Assembly (NCBI GenBank): GCA_029101185.1
Contig: JAQXQN010000050.1
Location: 1-51,319 of the forward strand
DNA from: Eggerthellales bacterium
Lineage (GTDB): Bacteria > Actinomycetota > Coriobacteriia > Coriobacteriales > Eggerthellaceae
DNA length: 51,319 nucleotides
Reading direction: 5' to 3'
Shown in pieces: positions 41,488 to 49,968 of the stretch (position 1 is the stretch's first letter; each line of letters begins with the position of its first letter). The position numbers and the translations under genes were made by a program. Under the pieces are notes generated by a model. It was given only the letters and a program-made list of their open reading frames with translations. It did not search any database and was not told the DNA's origin.

Positions 41488-41612
41488 TGGCCAAGCACCA
41501 GTCGAACGCCTGCTCAAGCGCCAGTCAAGCACCCGCTCGAGCACCTGGCCAAGCACCTGCTCGAGTACCTGATCATGCCCCTGGTCAAGCCCCTATTCAA
41601 TCCCCTGGTCAA
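41488..41612. repeat. 12-bp imperfect repeats spanning the cydDC stop codon
   Basis: About ten diverged 11-12 bp units of the type TGGYCAAGCACC run from 41488 into the last codons of cydDC. The stop codon at 41593-41595 lies within one of the units. Confidence 0.6.
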
Positions 41613-44600
41613 ACGCGAGCAACCGACGATACCTCGCATTGCCCTCGGCCAACGCGGACGGCTTTCCGTCAATCATCACGCGGCCCTTTTCAAGAAACAC
41701 CACTCTGTCCATCAGCTCCACGCCCGCAAGGTGATGGGTACACATGATCACCGTCTTGTCTCGCAGGGTCTCCATCATTGACTCAAGCAGGGCCTTTTCC
41801 GTTGTCGGGTCCAGGCTGACCGTAGGCTCGTCAAGCAAGACCACAGGCACATCCCGAAGCAGCACTCGAGCTAGCGCAATCCGATGTCGCTCGCCGCCGG
41901 AAAACCGAAGCCCCGCCTCATCCACCATGGTGTCAAGGCCCTGTGGCAGCCGCGCATACAGCCCAGATAGACCCACTTGCTCAAGCACCGCGACGCAACG
42001 CGCCCTGTCAATGCCTCGGTCCCCCAGCGTCAAATTGTCCAGGATCGTCTGGTTGAACAGGTACGTTTCCTGCGAAATCACACCCACCAGGCCACACGCC
42101 GCCCCCGACTCCGCCAGCCTCCAGCAGTCACGGCCGTCAATCTGCGCCGCACCGTCCCTTGGCTTGAGGTCGCCGCGAACCAACTGCAGCAACGTGGACT
42201 TCCCCTCGCCGCTCGGTCCTAGAATTGCCACATGCTGACCTGCGGGAATGTCCAGCCACACGCCATTGAGCACCGAGCCGGTTGAAGTATAGGAGTACTT
42301 CAACCCTCGCAAAGACACTTCACCTGGCGAAGCGTCCGCTCCTGCAACAATTCCCCGGACGCGTCGTTTCTCCCCGGCCACAGCCATGGCCCCAGTAACC
42401 CCCGCGCCGGCGCCGCCCGCCCCGGCAGCCCCGCAGCAACTCGCGGTCCTAGCACATGCGGCACCAGCGCTCGCGTTCCTAGCACTTGCGGCACCAGCAC
42501 TTGCGGCACCAGCGCCGTTAATGCGTCCTGCCGCCGACACCTCATTCAACCTGCGCAGACTATCAAGATGGCCGCCCGCAAGCACCGCAGCATCTGACAG
42601 TGGCAAGAAGCTCTCCAACAGCGGGAAGAAGCCCAGCACAAAGGCGGCCATCCAATCCGCAGGCCGCGACGACGCTCCCGAAGCCGCAGCCACCTGATCC
42701 GCGCCTCCAAAGACAACCGCAACAAATATGCAGATGACCAGGGCAATCACCCCAAACAGAATCTGCACGATGCAATCCCTGCGCCGCGCAAACTCATCCC
42801 CATCCGCTCGGCTTTGCCGCAGCCGCTCATCCGCCTCCATGATCTTGCCCACATAATCACCGCGCCGCAGGGAGAACCGCCAATCCGCCAGACCTTCCAC
42901 GTCATCAACGGCAACAGCGTACATCTCGTCCACAAACTGCTTATCCCGAGTGTGCCTATCGCTCATCCGCACCAGCGAGACCATCGGCGGAACCACGATC
43001 AGCGCCCCAACGGAAACGCACACAAACAGCCCGCACCACACGTTCACAAATCCGTACAGCACGGTGGCAAGCACCCACATCACACCGGCAATGACCAGCG
43101 GGAACGCGGTCCTCAAATACAAATCCTGCACATGCCCAATATCCTCGGCCAGCATCCCGAGAGCATCCCCAGCCCGGCTTCGCGCCGCCCAGAGCACTCC
43201 GTCGCTCTCAATCTCCCTAAACAGCCGGACTCGCATGGTGCTGACCAGGCGCAACACCCAATCGTGACTCGTGAGCCGCTCCTGATATCCCAGCAGCGGC
43301 TTGCCCACCCCGAACACCTGGACCAGCCCCAAAGGCACAAGGATGGCGAAAAGTCCTAAGAGCGGCTCTTCCGCCGCCGCCGAAATCACGTATCCCGACA
43401 TGAACATCAGGCCAACGGCAAATACCATGGTGAGCACGCCTAAAGCAAGGGACAGGAAGAGCTGTCCAGAGAATTGACCCAGGCACGGCCGGGCCCAGGT
43501 ATCGTCTCTCCACATCCCAATCCAAGAACGCAGCCGCTGCCTTAGTGGCCGATGACCCGGCTCCTTGCTTTCTTGGGCACCCGCATCGGCGCCCGAGCCC
43601 GCGCCCGCACTTGCATCAGCACGCGCGCCCGAGCCCGCATCGACGCCCGCACCCGCGCCAACACTTGCATTCGCAGGCGCATCAGCACTCACCACGGCGC
43701 CAATCGCAGCCTTGCCAGACCTATATCCTAGATCCTCAGGCTTGCCCTGCCTGACAACGCGACCTTCCTCAAGCTCCACCACATAATCCATGTCCCCCAG
43801 CCAGTGAAGACGATGCGTGGCAAAAAGCACCGTCCTGCCCTCCATCAGGGCAATCATCCGCTGCTTAAGCGCGTATTCAGTCTCGATATCCAAATGGGCC
43901 GTGGGCTCGTCAAAAACCAGCACGTCCCTTTCAGCGCACAAAAACGCCCGCGCCAGCGCAAGCCTCTGGGCCTGCCCGCCGGAAAGCGCCCTGCCGCCCC
44001 GACCAACCACGGTCTGCAGCCCCTGGGGCATAGCCTCCACGCACTCCCGCAATCCGGCCTGGTCAATGGCACTCCAAATATCCTCATCACTGGAATCCGG
44101 CCGATAAAACGACACATTGTCCCTGATAGACCCATAAAACACATGGGGGTTCTGAGGAATGTACATTACACGGCTACGCCACCACGGCTCTTCGAGGCTG
44201 TCAACCCGCTTCCCGCAGGCAACAACCTCTCCCCCACTCGGCGCCGCAAATCCCGCCACCAAATTGACCAGCGTGGTCTTTCCCGATCCGCTTGGCCCCA
44301 CAATCCCCACGCGACATCCCGCAGGAACCGTCAGATTCACGTCCTGCAACGCCCGATGGGTTTCATCATCAGTATAGTAGTCAAAGCGTACTGACCGCAT
44401 CTCAAGGTTGACCTGGGATTTTGCGCCATCTTGAGCCTGCGCGCCCGCGCCCGCATCGCCCGCGCCCGCCACGCCAGCGTTCCCACCGCCGATAAAGTCA
44501 CCATCCAGGACCTTCGCCATGGCAGCCAGCTGATTCTGCCCGTCCAAACCCGCGTGAAAATCGGTGGAGTATCGCCTGATGGCAGCAAAGAACTCCGGCA

Positions 44601-45444
44601 CCATCACCAGCACCGCCAAGGCAGGCATTAACGAAGCGTCCCCAGCCAACAGCCGAAATCCCAGCATAATGGCCACCGCAGCAAGGGCAAACACCCTAAA
44701 CAAGTCCATGACCAGGCTTGATGTAAATGCCATCCGAAGCGTCTTGACCGTTGCCTTACGCAGCCGCTCACTCGAGGAGAAGATCCGCCGAGCGTAGGCC
44801 TCGCCACGGCCAAACTGATGGATGGTGCCCACGCCGCGCATGGTGTCGGTAAACGCGTTAGTAAGACGCCTAAACTTGTCATACTGCCGAGCAGCGGCAT
44901 CTTTGGAATTGGCGCCTAGCATCTGCATGTAAAAAATCACGATAGGAATGATGATCAGGCAAATCACACCGCTAATCAAGTCAAACCACATCAGCGCCAC
45001 GCCAAGAACCAGCGGAATCACCATCAGGTCCGCAGTTTTTGGCAGCACCAGAGCAATGTAAGTCCGCACCTGGTCAATGCCTTCAATCATCATGGACACA
45101 AGAGAACCGGTTCCTGTTCGTTGCACCAGGTCAGGGCCGGAATCATACACCTGTTCAGCCAGCCGACGACGCAATCCCGACACCGTCTGGTCCGCATACC
45201 CCTGAATCCTTTTCTGTCGAAGCGCCCCTACAAGCTGGCGGGCAGCAAAGCAGCAGATGAACATGGCAAGCAGCCCCACCTGCGCAGAAAGCGGCTGGCC
45301 CTGCCACAAATTGGTGAGAGCGCACGCCAAACCAAAGGCCTCTCCCACCGTAAAAATCGCGTCAGCAGCGCCACCCAAGAACAACGCAGCAAGCTCGCGT
45401 TTTGCTCCAGGCAAACCGATGAGATTCTTATCTATGAGCGCCAC
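41593..45444 (-). CDS. cydDC: CydDC fusion: ABC transporter for cytochrome bd assembly
   Basis: 1283 residues containing two full half-transporters, CydD-like (about 1-600) and CydC-like (about 680-1283), each with six helices and an ATPase. NBD1 has GPSGSGKTT, LSGGQ and VFDEPTAHLD; NBD2 has GPSGEGKST, FSGGE and LLDEPTVSLD. The pair exports thiols (or handles heme) needed to mature cytochrome bd, encoded divergently. The two interdomain linkers are Ala/Gly/Asp-rich repeats (around residues 575-625 and 965-1015); an octamer copy (GADASPG) lies after the second. The GTG start follows AGGAGG. Fused CydDC is known in actinobacteria. Confidence 0.93.
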   Translation of the reverse strand: MALIDKNLIGLPGAKRELAALFLGGAADAIFTVGEAFGLACALTNLWQGQPLSAQVGLLAMFICCFAARQLVGALRQKRIQGYADQTVSGLRRRLAEQVYDSGPDLVQRTGTGSLVSMMIEGIDQVRTYIALVLPKTADLMVIPLVLGVALMWFDLISGVICLIIIPIVIFYMQMLGANSKDAAARQYDKFRRLTNAFTDTMRGVGTIHQFGRGEAYARRIFSSSERLRKATVKTLRMAFTSSLVMDLFRVFALAAVAIMLGFRLLAGDASLMPALAVLVMVPEFFAAIRRYSTDFHAGLDGQNQLAAMAKVLDGDFIGGGNAGVAGAGDAGAGAQAQDGAKSQVNLEMRSVRFDYYTDDETHRALQDVNLTVPAGCRVGIVGPSGSGKTTLVNLVAGFAAPSGGEVVACGKRVDSLEEPWWRSRVMYIPQNPHVFYGSIRDNVSFYRPDSSDEDIWSAIDQAGLRECVEAMPQGLQTVVGRGGRALSGGQAQRLALARAFLCAERDVLVFDEPTAHLDIETEYALKQRMIALMEGRTVLFATHRLHWLGDMDYVVELEEGRVVRQGKPEDLGYRSGKAAIGAVVSADAPANASVGAGAGVDAGSGARADASAGAGSGADAGAQESKEPGHRPLRQRLRSWIGMWRDDTWARPCLGQFSGQLFLSLALGVLTMVFAVGLMFMSGYVISAAAEEPLLGLFAILVPLGLVQVFGVGKPLLGYQERLTSHDWVLRLVSTMRVRLFREIESDGVLWAARSRAGDALGMLAEDIGHVQDLYLRTAFPLVIAGVMWVLATVLYGFVNVWCGLFVCVSVGALIVVPPMVSLVRMSDRHTRDKQFVDEMYAVAVDDVEGLADWRFSLRRGDYVGKIMEADERLRQSRADGDEFARRRDCIVQILFGVIALVICIFVAVVFGGADQVAAASGASSRPADWMAAFVLGFFPLLESFLPLSDAAVLAGGHLDSLRRLNEVSAAGRINGAGAASAGAASARNASAGAACARTASCCGAAGAGGAGAGVTGAMAVAGEKRRVRGIVAGADASPGEVSLRGLKYSYTSTGSVLNGVWLDIPAGQHVAILGPSGEGKSTLLQLVRGDLKPRDGAAQIDGRDCWRLAESGAACGLVGVISQETYLFNQTILDNLTLGDRGIDRARCVAVLEQVGLSGLYARLPQGLDTMVDEAGLRFSGGERHRIALARVLLRDVPVVLLDEPTVSLDPTTEKALLESMMETLRDKTVIMCTHHLAGVELMDRVVFLEKGRVMIDGKPSALAEGNARYRRLLAFDQGIE

Positions 45445-45489
45445 GACTCCTCCTTATCGTAGGCGACATTTTGAAACGATTTCTGCGGA

Positions 45490-45560
45490 GTATTGCTTCG
45501 GTAAAAACAATACCGTCTTTGCCCAATCGCATTGACCAGAACCCTCATGAATACGACAAT
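45490..45560. promoter_or_regulatory. Divergent cyd control region: inverted repeat and cydA promoter
   Basis: GTATTG (45490-45495) and CAATAC (45508-45513) form an inverted repeat with a 12-bp gap; TTG-N12-CAA is also the outer frame of Rex sites, but the inner bases do not match. TTGACC (45532-45537), 17 bp, GACAAT (45555-45560) is a plausible cydA promoter. An ACGCTTCG copy (45648-45655) sits in the leader, 55 bases before the cydA start. Confidence 0.4.
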
Positions 45561-45710
45561 CGGTATACACATGCACAGCATGTCGAAGGTCAATGATCGC
45601 CCTCCGCTGGCGGGTGCAGCTGACGGGCGCAGTCAGATGCGAGAAGGACGCTTCGCCATGCTGGGCATGATGAGTACCCAATCGTTCGTTGGAAAGGAGG
45701 GCATGAGGAT

Positions 45711-47138
45711 ATGGATGCATTGCTGATGTCACGAATCCAGTTCGCAAGCACCGCCGTGTACCATTACCTGTTTGTTCCGCTCTCTATCGGCTTCGGCCTG
45801 GTCCTAGCGCTGCTGGTGACCCGAGCCTACCGGTCGCAAGATCCCCACGATGACGCCTTGGCAACCATGTGGCTGCGGCTATTTGCCGGCACCTTTGCCG
45901 TGGGCGTGGCTACCGGCCTGACCATGGAGTTCTCCTTCGGCACCAACTGGGCCGATTACTCCCGGTTCGTGGGCGACATCTTTGGCGCGCCTTTGGCCGC
46001 TGAAGCACTGCTGGCTTTCTTCATGGAGTCCGTGTTTCTGGGTGTCCTGATCTGGGGCAAGAAGAAGGTGAGCCCAAAGGCGTACATGGCAAGTGCCTGG
46101 ATCGTATGGCTGGGCTCGTGCTTCTCCGCTCTGTGGATCATCATTGCCAACTCCTGGATGCAGACCCCCGCAGGCTATGAGGTCATCCAGACTGAAGCGG
46201 GACCTCGAGCAGTACTGACAGACTTCTTCGCTGCGGCTTTTAACGCCTCCACCCTGGAGCGCTACTTCCACGTAATCTGCGCCCTGGTCATCGTGGGCGG
46301 ACTGGCTGCCATTGCCGTGGCGGCCTACTACATGCTCAAGAACCGCAACGAGGACCTGAGCAAGAAGCTGATGAAGACCGGCCTGATCGTGGCCATCGTC
46401 GGCTGCGTGTTCATGGCCCCCGCTGCCCATCAGCAAGCCGTCGAGGTCACCGAGGAGCAGCCCGCCAAGTTGGCCGCCATGGAAGGCCAGTGGGAATCTG
46501 GCCCCTCAGAGATGAGCTTCTTCGGTTGGGTTGACGAAGAGAACCAGGTCACCTACACCATTGGCATCCCAGGCGGCACCTCGTTCTTGGCCTCCGGAAG
46601 CTTTGACACTGTCTACCCCGGCCTCAACGACTTCGATGAGGACTACTACCCCGGCAACGTCAACGCCATCTACCAGGCGTACCACATGATGCTCTACATG
46701 CTTGGCGTCATCGGCGTGGTCATTGTCCTGGCCCTGCTGATCTCCCTGGGCAAACTGCGCAACGGCGTGACCCTCCGAGTCCTACTGGTTGGCTGGATTG
46801 CCGGCCTGGTTGCCATCGAGTGCGGCTGGCTTGTTGCCGAGCTTGGCCGCCAGCCCTGGATTGTCTACGGCGAACTATCCACCGCCGACGCCGTCTCCGG
46901 TGTGGTCGATCCTTGGATGCTGGTCATTACCCTGCTACTGTTCGCGGTCATCTACATCGCCATTTACGCCCTGTGGCTGAGGGCCAGCTTCAAGATTATC
47001 AAGAAGGGCCCCGAGGCCTTCTTCCCTGGTGCCCAAGCCGACCCCGATGACAATGAGGACGAGTTTGGCGAAGCGTCCCCTGCCGCACCCGCCCCCGCCG
47101 CCGATGCCGCTGAGGATACGAAGGAGGCGCACGCATAA
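45711..47138 (+). CDS. cydA: Cytochrome bd quinol oxidase subunit I CydA
   Basis: 475-residue membrane subunit carrying the hemes and the quinol site; it reduces oxygen to water at low oxygen tension. MDALLMSRIQFASTAVYHYLFVPLSIG includes the heme b595 ligand His 18. The GFxxx-like segment EALLAFFMESVFLG carries the conserved glutamates, and YFHVICAL holds the heme b558 histidine. The periplasmic Q-loop is the short type. The cytoplasmic C-terminal tail is Ala/Pro/Asp-rich and contains a motif copy (GEAS). AAAGGAGG lies 10 bases before the ATG. It overlaps cydB by one base. Confidence 0.96.
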   Translation: MDALLMSRIQFASTAVYHYLFVPLSIGFGLVLALLVTRAYRSQDPHDDALATMWLRLFAGTFAVGVATGLTMEFSFGTNWADYSRFVGDIFGAPLAAEALLAFFMESVFLGVLIWGKKKVSPKAYMASAWIVWLGSCFSALWIIIANSWMQTPAGYEVIQTEAGPRAVLTDFFAAAFNASTLERYFHVICALVIVGGLAAIAVAAYYMLKNRNEDLSKKLMKTGLIVAIVGCVFMAPAAHQQAVEVTEEQPAKLAAMEGQWESGPSEMSFFGWVDEENQVTYTIGIPGGTSFLASGSFDTVYPGLNDFDEDYYPGNVNAIYQAYHMMLYMLGVIGVVIVLALLISLGKLRNGVTLRVLLVGWIAGLVAIECGWLVAELGRQPWIVYGELSTADAVSGVVDPWMLVITLLLFAVIYIAIYALWLRASFKIIKKGPEAFFPGAQADPDDNEDEFGEASPAAPAPAADAAEDTKEAHA

Positions 47139-48160
47139 TGACTACCCTTGGAATCCTTTGGTTCGTGATCATGTTCGTGCTCATCGCGGGCTATTTCATC
47201 CTGGACGGCTTCGACCTAGGCGTAGGCGTCCTTTATCCCTTCCTGGCCAAGTCCGAGTCCGAGAAAAAGGACCTGATTTGGTCTATTGGCCCTGTTCGGG
47301 ACGGTAACGAGGTCTGGCTGATCACCGCAGGCGGCGTACTGTTTGCCGCATTCGCCCCGGCATATGCCACCACGTTCTCAGGTTTCTACCTGGCCATCAT
47401 GCTCGTTCTCTTCGGCCTAATTCTGCGCGCCGTCTCCATCGAGTATCGCGCCCATGCCGAGGACATGACCAAGCTGTGGGATACCACCTTCTTTGTGGGA
47501 AGCCTCCTTCCTGCTCTGCTGTTTGGCGTTGCCATCGGTAATGTGCTGGTGGGCATCCCCCTTGACGCCCATGGGGACTACACGGGGACTTTCATCGCCC
47601 TGCTTAATCCCTTCTCCCTGATGTGCGGCGTGGTGGGTCTGGTCCATATGCTGACCCAAGGTGCATCCTGGATTGCCCTGAAGGCCCCTGTGAACTCTGA
47701 GTTGAGGAACCGCGCAGCCGCACTGCGCAAGCTTTTGGCTCTTGCGGATGTCGCGGTGTTTGCCCTGACCAGCATTGTGTATCTGGCCTTTGTGGCACCT
47801 GGCGCCTCCTATCAGGTTGCTTCTATGCCTCTGGCGATCGTCTGCGCCGTGCTCTTTGTTGGCAGCGGCCTTGCTGTAGCCCTGACCTGCAAGAAGGAAG
47901 ACTCCAGCAAGGACCTTCCCTCCCAGCTGCTGTTGAGCCTGGGATGCGTGGCCTTGGTAACCTTGGTGGCGGCAAGCCTCTTCCCCAATATCGTGCCGGC
48001 CACAGACGCGGCTCTGTCCCTGACCATCGCCAACTGCGCGGCCACAGACGTGACCCTGCTGCCCATGACCATCATCGCCTGCATTGGCGTACCCCTGGTG
48101 CTGGTGTATCACTTCTTGGTCTACCGCTCCTTTAAGGGAAGGCTGAAGGGGGACTACTAG
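47138..48160 (+). CDS. cydB: Cytochrome bd quinol oxidase subunit II CydB
   Basis: 340-residue partner of CydA with eight to nine helices. It starts MTTLGILWFVIMFVLIAGYFILDGFDLGVG, the family signature, followed by WSIGPVRDGNEVWLITAGG and RAVSIEYR. Its ATG overlaps the cydA stop (TAATG). A strong terminator follows, so cydAB is a two-gene operon. Confidence 0.96.
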   Translation: MTTLGILWFVIMFVLIAGYFILDGFDLGVGVLYPFLAKSESEKKDLIWSIGPVRDGNEVWLITAGGVLFAAFAPAYATTFSGFYLAIMLVLFGLILRAVSIEYRAHAEDMTKLWDTTFFVGSLLPALLFGVAIGNVLVGIPLDAHGDYTGTFIALLNPFSLMCGVVGLVHMLTQGASWIALKAPVNSELRNRAAALRKLLALADVAVFALTSIVYLAFVAPGASYQVASMPLAIVCAVLFVGSGLAVALTCKKEDSSKDLPSQLLLSLGCVALVTLVAASLFPNIVPATDAALSLTIANCAATDVTLLPMTIIACIGVPLVLVYHFLVYRSFKGRLKGDY

Positions 48161-48191
48161 TCTCGTCCGATTCTCCCCAACCTGCACATCA

Positions 48192-48230
48192 ACGGGGGCC
48201 GCAGCATTGTAAGCTGCGGCCCCCGTTTTT
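48192..48230 (+). terminator. Rho-independent terminator of cydAB
   Basis: Perfect 14-bp stem ACGGGGGCCGCAGC / GCTGCGGCCCCCGT with a seven-base loop, followed by TTTTTG, about 30 bases after cydB. Confidence 0.92.
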
Positions 48231-48321
48231 GTTGGCCCCGCGTGTTGCGGCCAGGACGCTTCGACATATTCGGGCCCTGCCTCGTGCGACAATGCCTAGC
48301 ACACAGCCACCCAGTCCAGCG

Positions 48322-49455
48322 CTACCCCACCAGCAGGCTTATTCCAACCACAAAACCCACGGTAATAACTACACCCGCAATCATGATTGCCCATACGGCG
48401 GGCCGAGCCAGATTCACAGTCCAACCCACGCCAAACCGCTCAGGCAAAAACAGCGAAGGGTCCTCAGGGTTGAAGTAGAACACTCCCAGCTTCCAATGGG
48501 CGTCCTCATCTGCCAGGATAAGGTCCTCGCCCTGAAGCCGGACAAACACCCGAGATCCCGCTTGTCCGTAGACCACCGAGATACCCACAGCGCCAATCAC
48601 CAGCAGCATGGCTACCGCCATCACCATCATAGCCGCGACTCCCAAACCTATCACCTCGGCGCTTGAAAGCATAAATACCACGCCAAGCACCGCCGCAAGA
48701 GCCAGGCCGCCTGCCACCAGATAAATGCTCTGGGCACGGGCGAACATGCCGTAAGCCAATGCGCTCGCCGCAGGTGCCGAAGGGTCCAAGGGTCGCTTTG
48801 ATCTGGAGATGCTCCAATGGCTAAACACGAAGCACGCCGCAATAAACGCCTGCACCGCCAAAGGAAACACCACGACCGACGGGGACTTGGGAGTCCAGTT
48901 GCTCACATTGCCGGACAGGTCCATATTCATGGCAACCATATCGGGCATGGAGTCATACAGCACCGCGCCCAAAACCCCACTCATAAGAATCACCGGTAGA
49001 TATGCTAGGTTCCACTTCAGAGAGATGGCCTGGGGAATGTCCCCCTCGGATACGGCCGCGCTCACCCGCGACGAAGTGGCCCGCCAGCCCTCGGCAGCCT
49101 TAATGGCCTGGACTTTTTTCCGAAATGCCAGCATCACCACAAAAGAAACCAGGCACAGCCCCAGTGCTCCGCCCACCAGGAGTATGACGAAGCGTATTTC
49201 GCCCGCTAGGGTGGACAGGCTGTCTCCTGCCAAACTTGCCGCTGAAACCACCACACTCAGCACCAGAGTCAGCACCACCATGAGGATGGTGTAGCGTTGC
49301 TTGAGGGTGCGAAGTCTTGGGTCAGCCTGTGCAGAGGCCGGAACGGTGACGGAGAAGCACTCGTGGCGGCGCTGCAGCCAGGGTATCAAGGCAAGAAAGA
49401 GGCCCTCCATAAAGATGCAGCAGACAATCAGGAGGAGAATCATCCAAACTTCCAT
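48322..49455 (-). CDS. DUF1648/DUF5808 membrane protein
   Basis: 377 residues with about eight helices. A DUF1648-like segment (VLYDSMPDMVAMNMDLSGNV) lies in the middle, and the C-terminal DUF5808 motif reads WKLGVFYFNPEDPSLFLPERFGVGW. Proteins of this type occur in operons with YtrA-like GntR regulators, as here: it is the third gene after the CPBP protease and GntR, 12 bases downstream of the latter. Role unknown; a cell-envelope or antibiotic-stress function is suggested only by context. Confidence 0.85.
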   Translation of the reverse strand: MEVWMILLLIVCCIFMEGLFLALIPWLQRRHECFSVTVPASAQADPRLRTLKQRYTILMVVLTLVLSVVVSAASLAGDSLSTLAGEIRFVILLVGGALGLCLVSFVVMLAFRKKVQAIKAAEGWRATSSRVSAAVSEGDIPQAISLKWNLAYLPVILMSGVLGAVLYDSMPDMVAMNMDLSGNVSNWTPKSPSVVVFPLAVQAFIAACFVFSHWSISRSKRPLDPSAPAASALAYGMFARAQSIYLVAGGLALAAVLGVVFMLSSAEVIGLGVAAMMVMAVAMLLVIGAVGISVVYGQAGSRVFVRLQGEDLILADEDAHWKLGVFYFNPEDPSLFLPERFGVGWTVNLARPAVWAIMIAGVVITVGFVVGISLLVG

Positions 49456-49467
49456 GGGATTCCTTTC

Positions 49468-49968
49468 CTAGAAGGGAGAGGGGTCGCATGCGGGTGAATC
49501 AGGGGCGCCTGGGACAAGGGCACCTGGGGCGACAGCGTCCCCGCTGGCGGCCTGAGCAGCAGGGGTCCCGCCAGTTGCCGGAGCGTACGCTTCGACAGCC
49601 GCCTTTGACGCCAGATCCACGAACCCCGTCTGGGACCCTCCCCGAGCTTTATGCTCGAGGGCCAACTGGCGAAGGGAGTCCTCAAGGCGAGCATCGGCGC
49701 TGGCCAGGCGCTCGGGGCTGGCATGCTGGGCGTAGTCCGCCACAAAGGCTCCGCTGCGCCCGCGCATCATGATATGGCCCTCGTCTCTGAGCACGGCGTA
49801 GGCCTTATTGACCGTATGGAGGTTAACTCCCAGGTCAGCGGCGAGGGACCGAACACTCGGCAGGCCATCGCCAGGGCGCAACTCCCCGTGGGCAACCGCA
49901 GCCACCACCTGGTCGCGTATCTGCTGGTAAATGGGATCGGGCGAGGCCTGATCGATGGTGAGTATCAT
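49468..49968 (-). CDS. GntR-family (YtrA-type) transcriptional regulator
   Basis: 166 residues. The N-terminal winged helix-turn-helix reads PIYQQIRDQVVAAVAHGELRPGDGLPSVRSLAADLGVNLHTVNKAYAVL, typical of the YtrA subfamily, which has only a short C-terminal part; here it is a helix and an Ala/Pro-rich tail with a motif copy. The ATG overlaps the CPBP gene stop by four bases. It probably binds the palindrome in front of this operon. Confidence 0.92.
   Translation of the reverse strand: MILTIDQASPDPIYQQIRDQVVAAVAHGELRPGDGLPSVRSLAADLGVNLHTVNKAYAVLRDEGHIMMRGRSGAFVADYAQHASPERLASADARLEDSLRQLALEHKARGGSQTGFVDLASKAAVEAYAPATGGTPAAQAASGDAVAPGALVPGAPDSPACDPSPF

Larger units (their letters stand above)
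40739..41592. other. Intergenic stretch with periodic motifs upstream of the cydDC 3' end
   Basis: About 850 bases with no supportable gene. Holds arrays D and E, one ACGCTTCG copy (41053-41060) and, at its right end, a 12-bp repeat array that runs into the cydDC stop codon. Confidence 0.6.
1337..49594. repeat. Dispersed octamer family ACGCTTCG (about 33 copies)
   Basis: Exact copies read by eye. Forward (ACGCTTCG) starts: 1337, 3822, 4801, 7141, 10390, 16684, 18910, 20874, 22100, 25895, 27138, 28923, 31123, 37823, 39928, 41053, 45648, 48256, 49587. Reverse (CGAAGCGT) starts: 2237, 4475, 8053, 10755, 12111, 20560, 25770, 35532, 36528, 42328, 44632, 44735, 47069, 49188. The common extended form is GGACGCTTCG(A/C)C. 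Ten copies are intergenic; many of the coding copies fall in linkers or tails (GEAS, DASP, VEAS). The span given is only from first to last copy. Confidence 0.85.

Noticed and set aside
45490-45513. Rex (NADH-sensing repressor) site upstream of cyd genes
   Set aside because: The outer TTG-N12-CAA matches, but the inner TGAA/TTCA halves are absent, so it is only noted as an inverted repeat.
1337-49594. ACGCTTCG as a Chi or chromosome-polarity motif
   Set aside because: Copies are split nearly evenly between strands (19 and 14) with no run of one orientation along the window.
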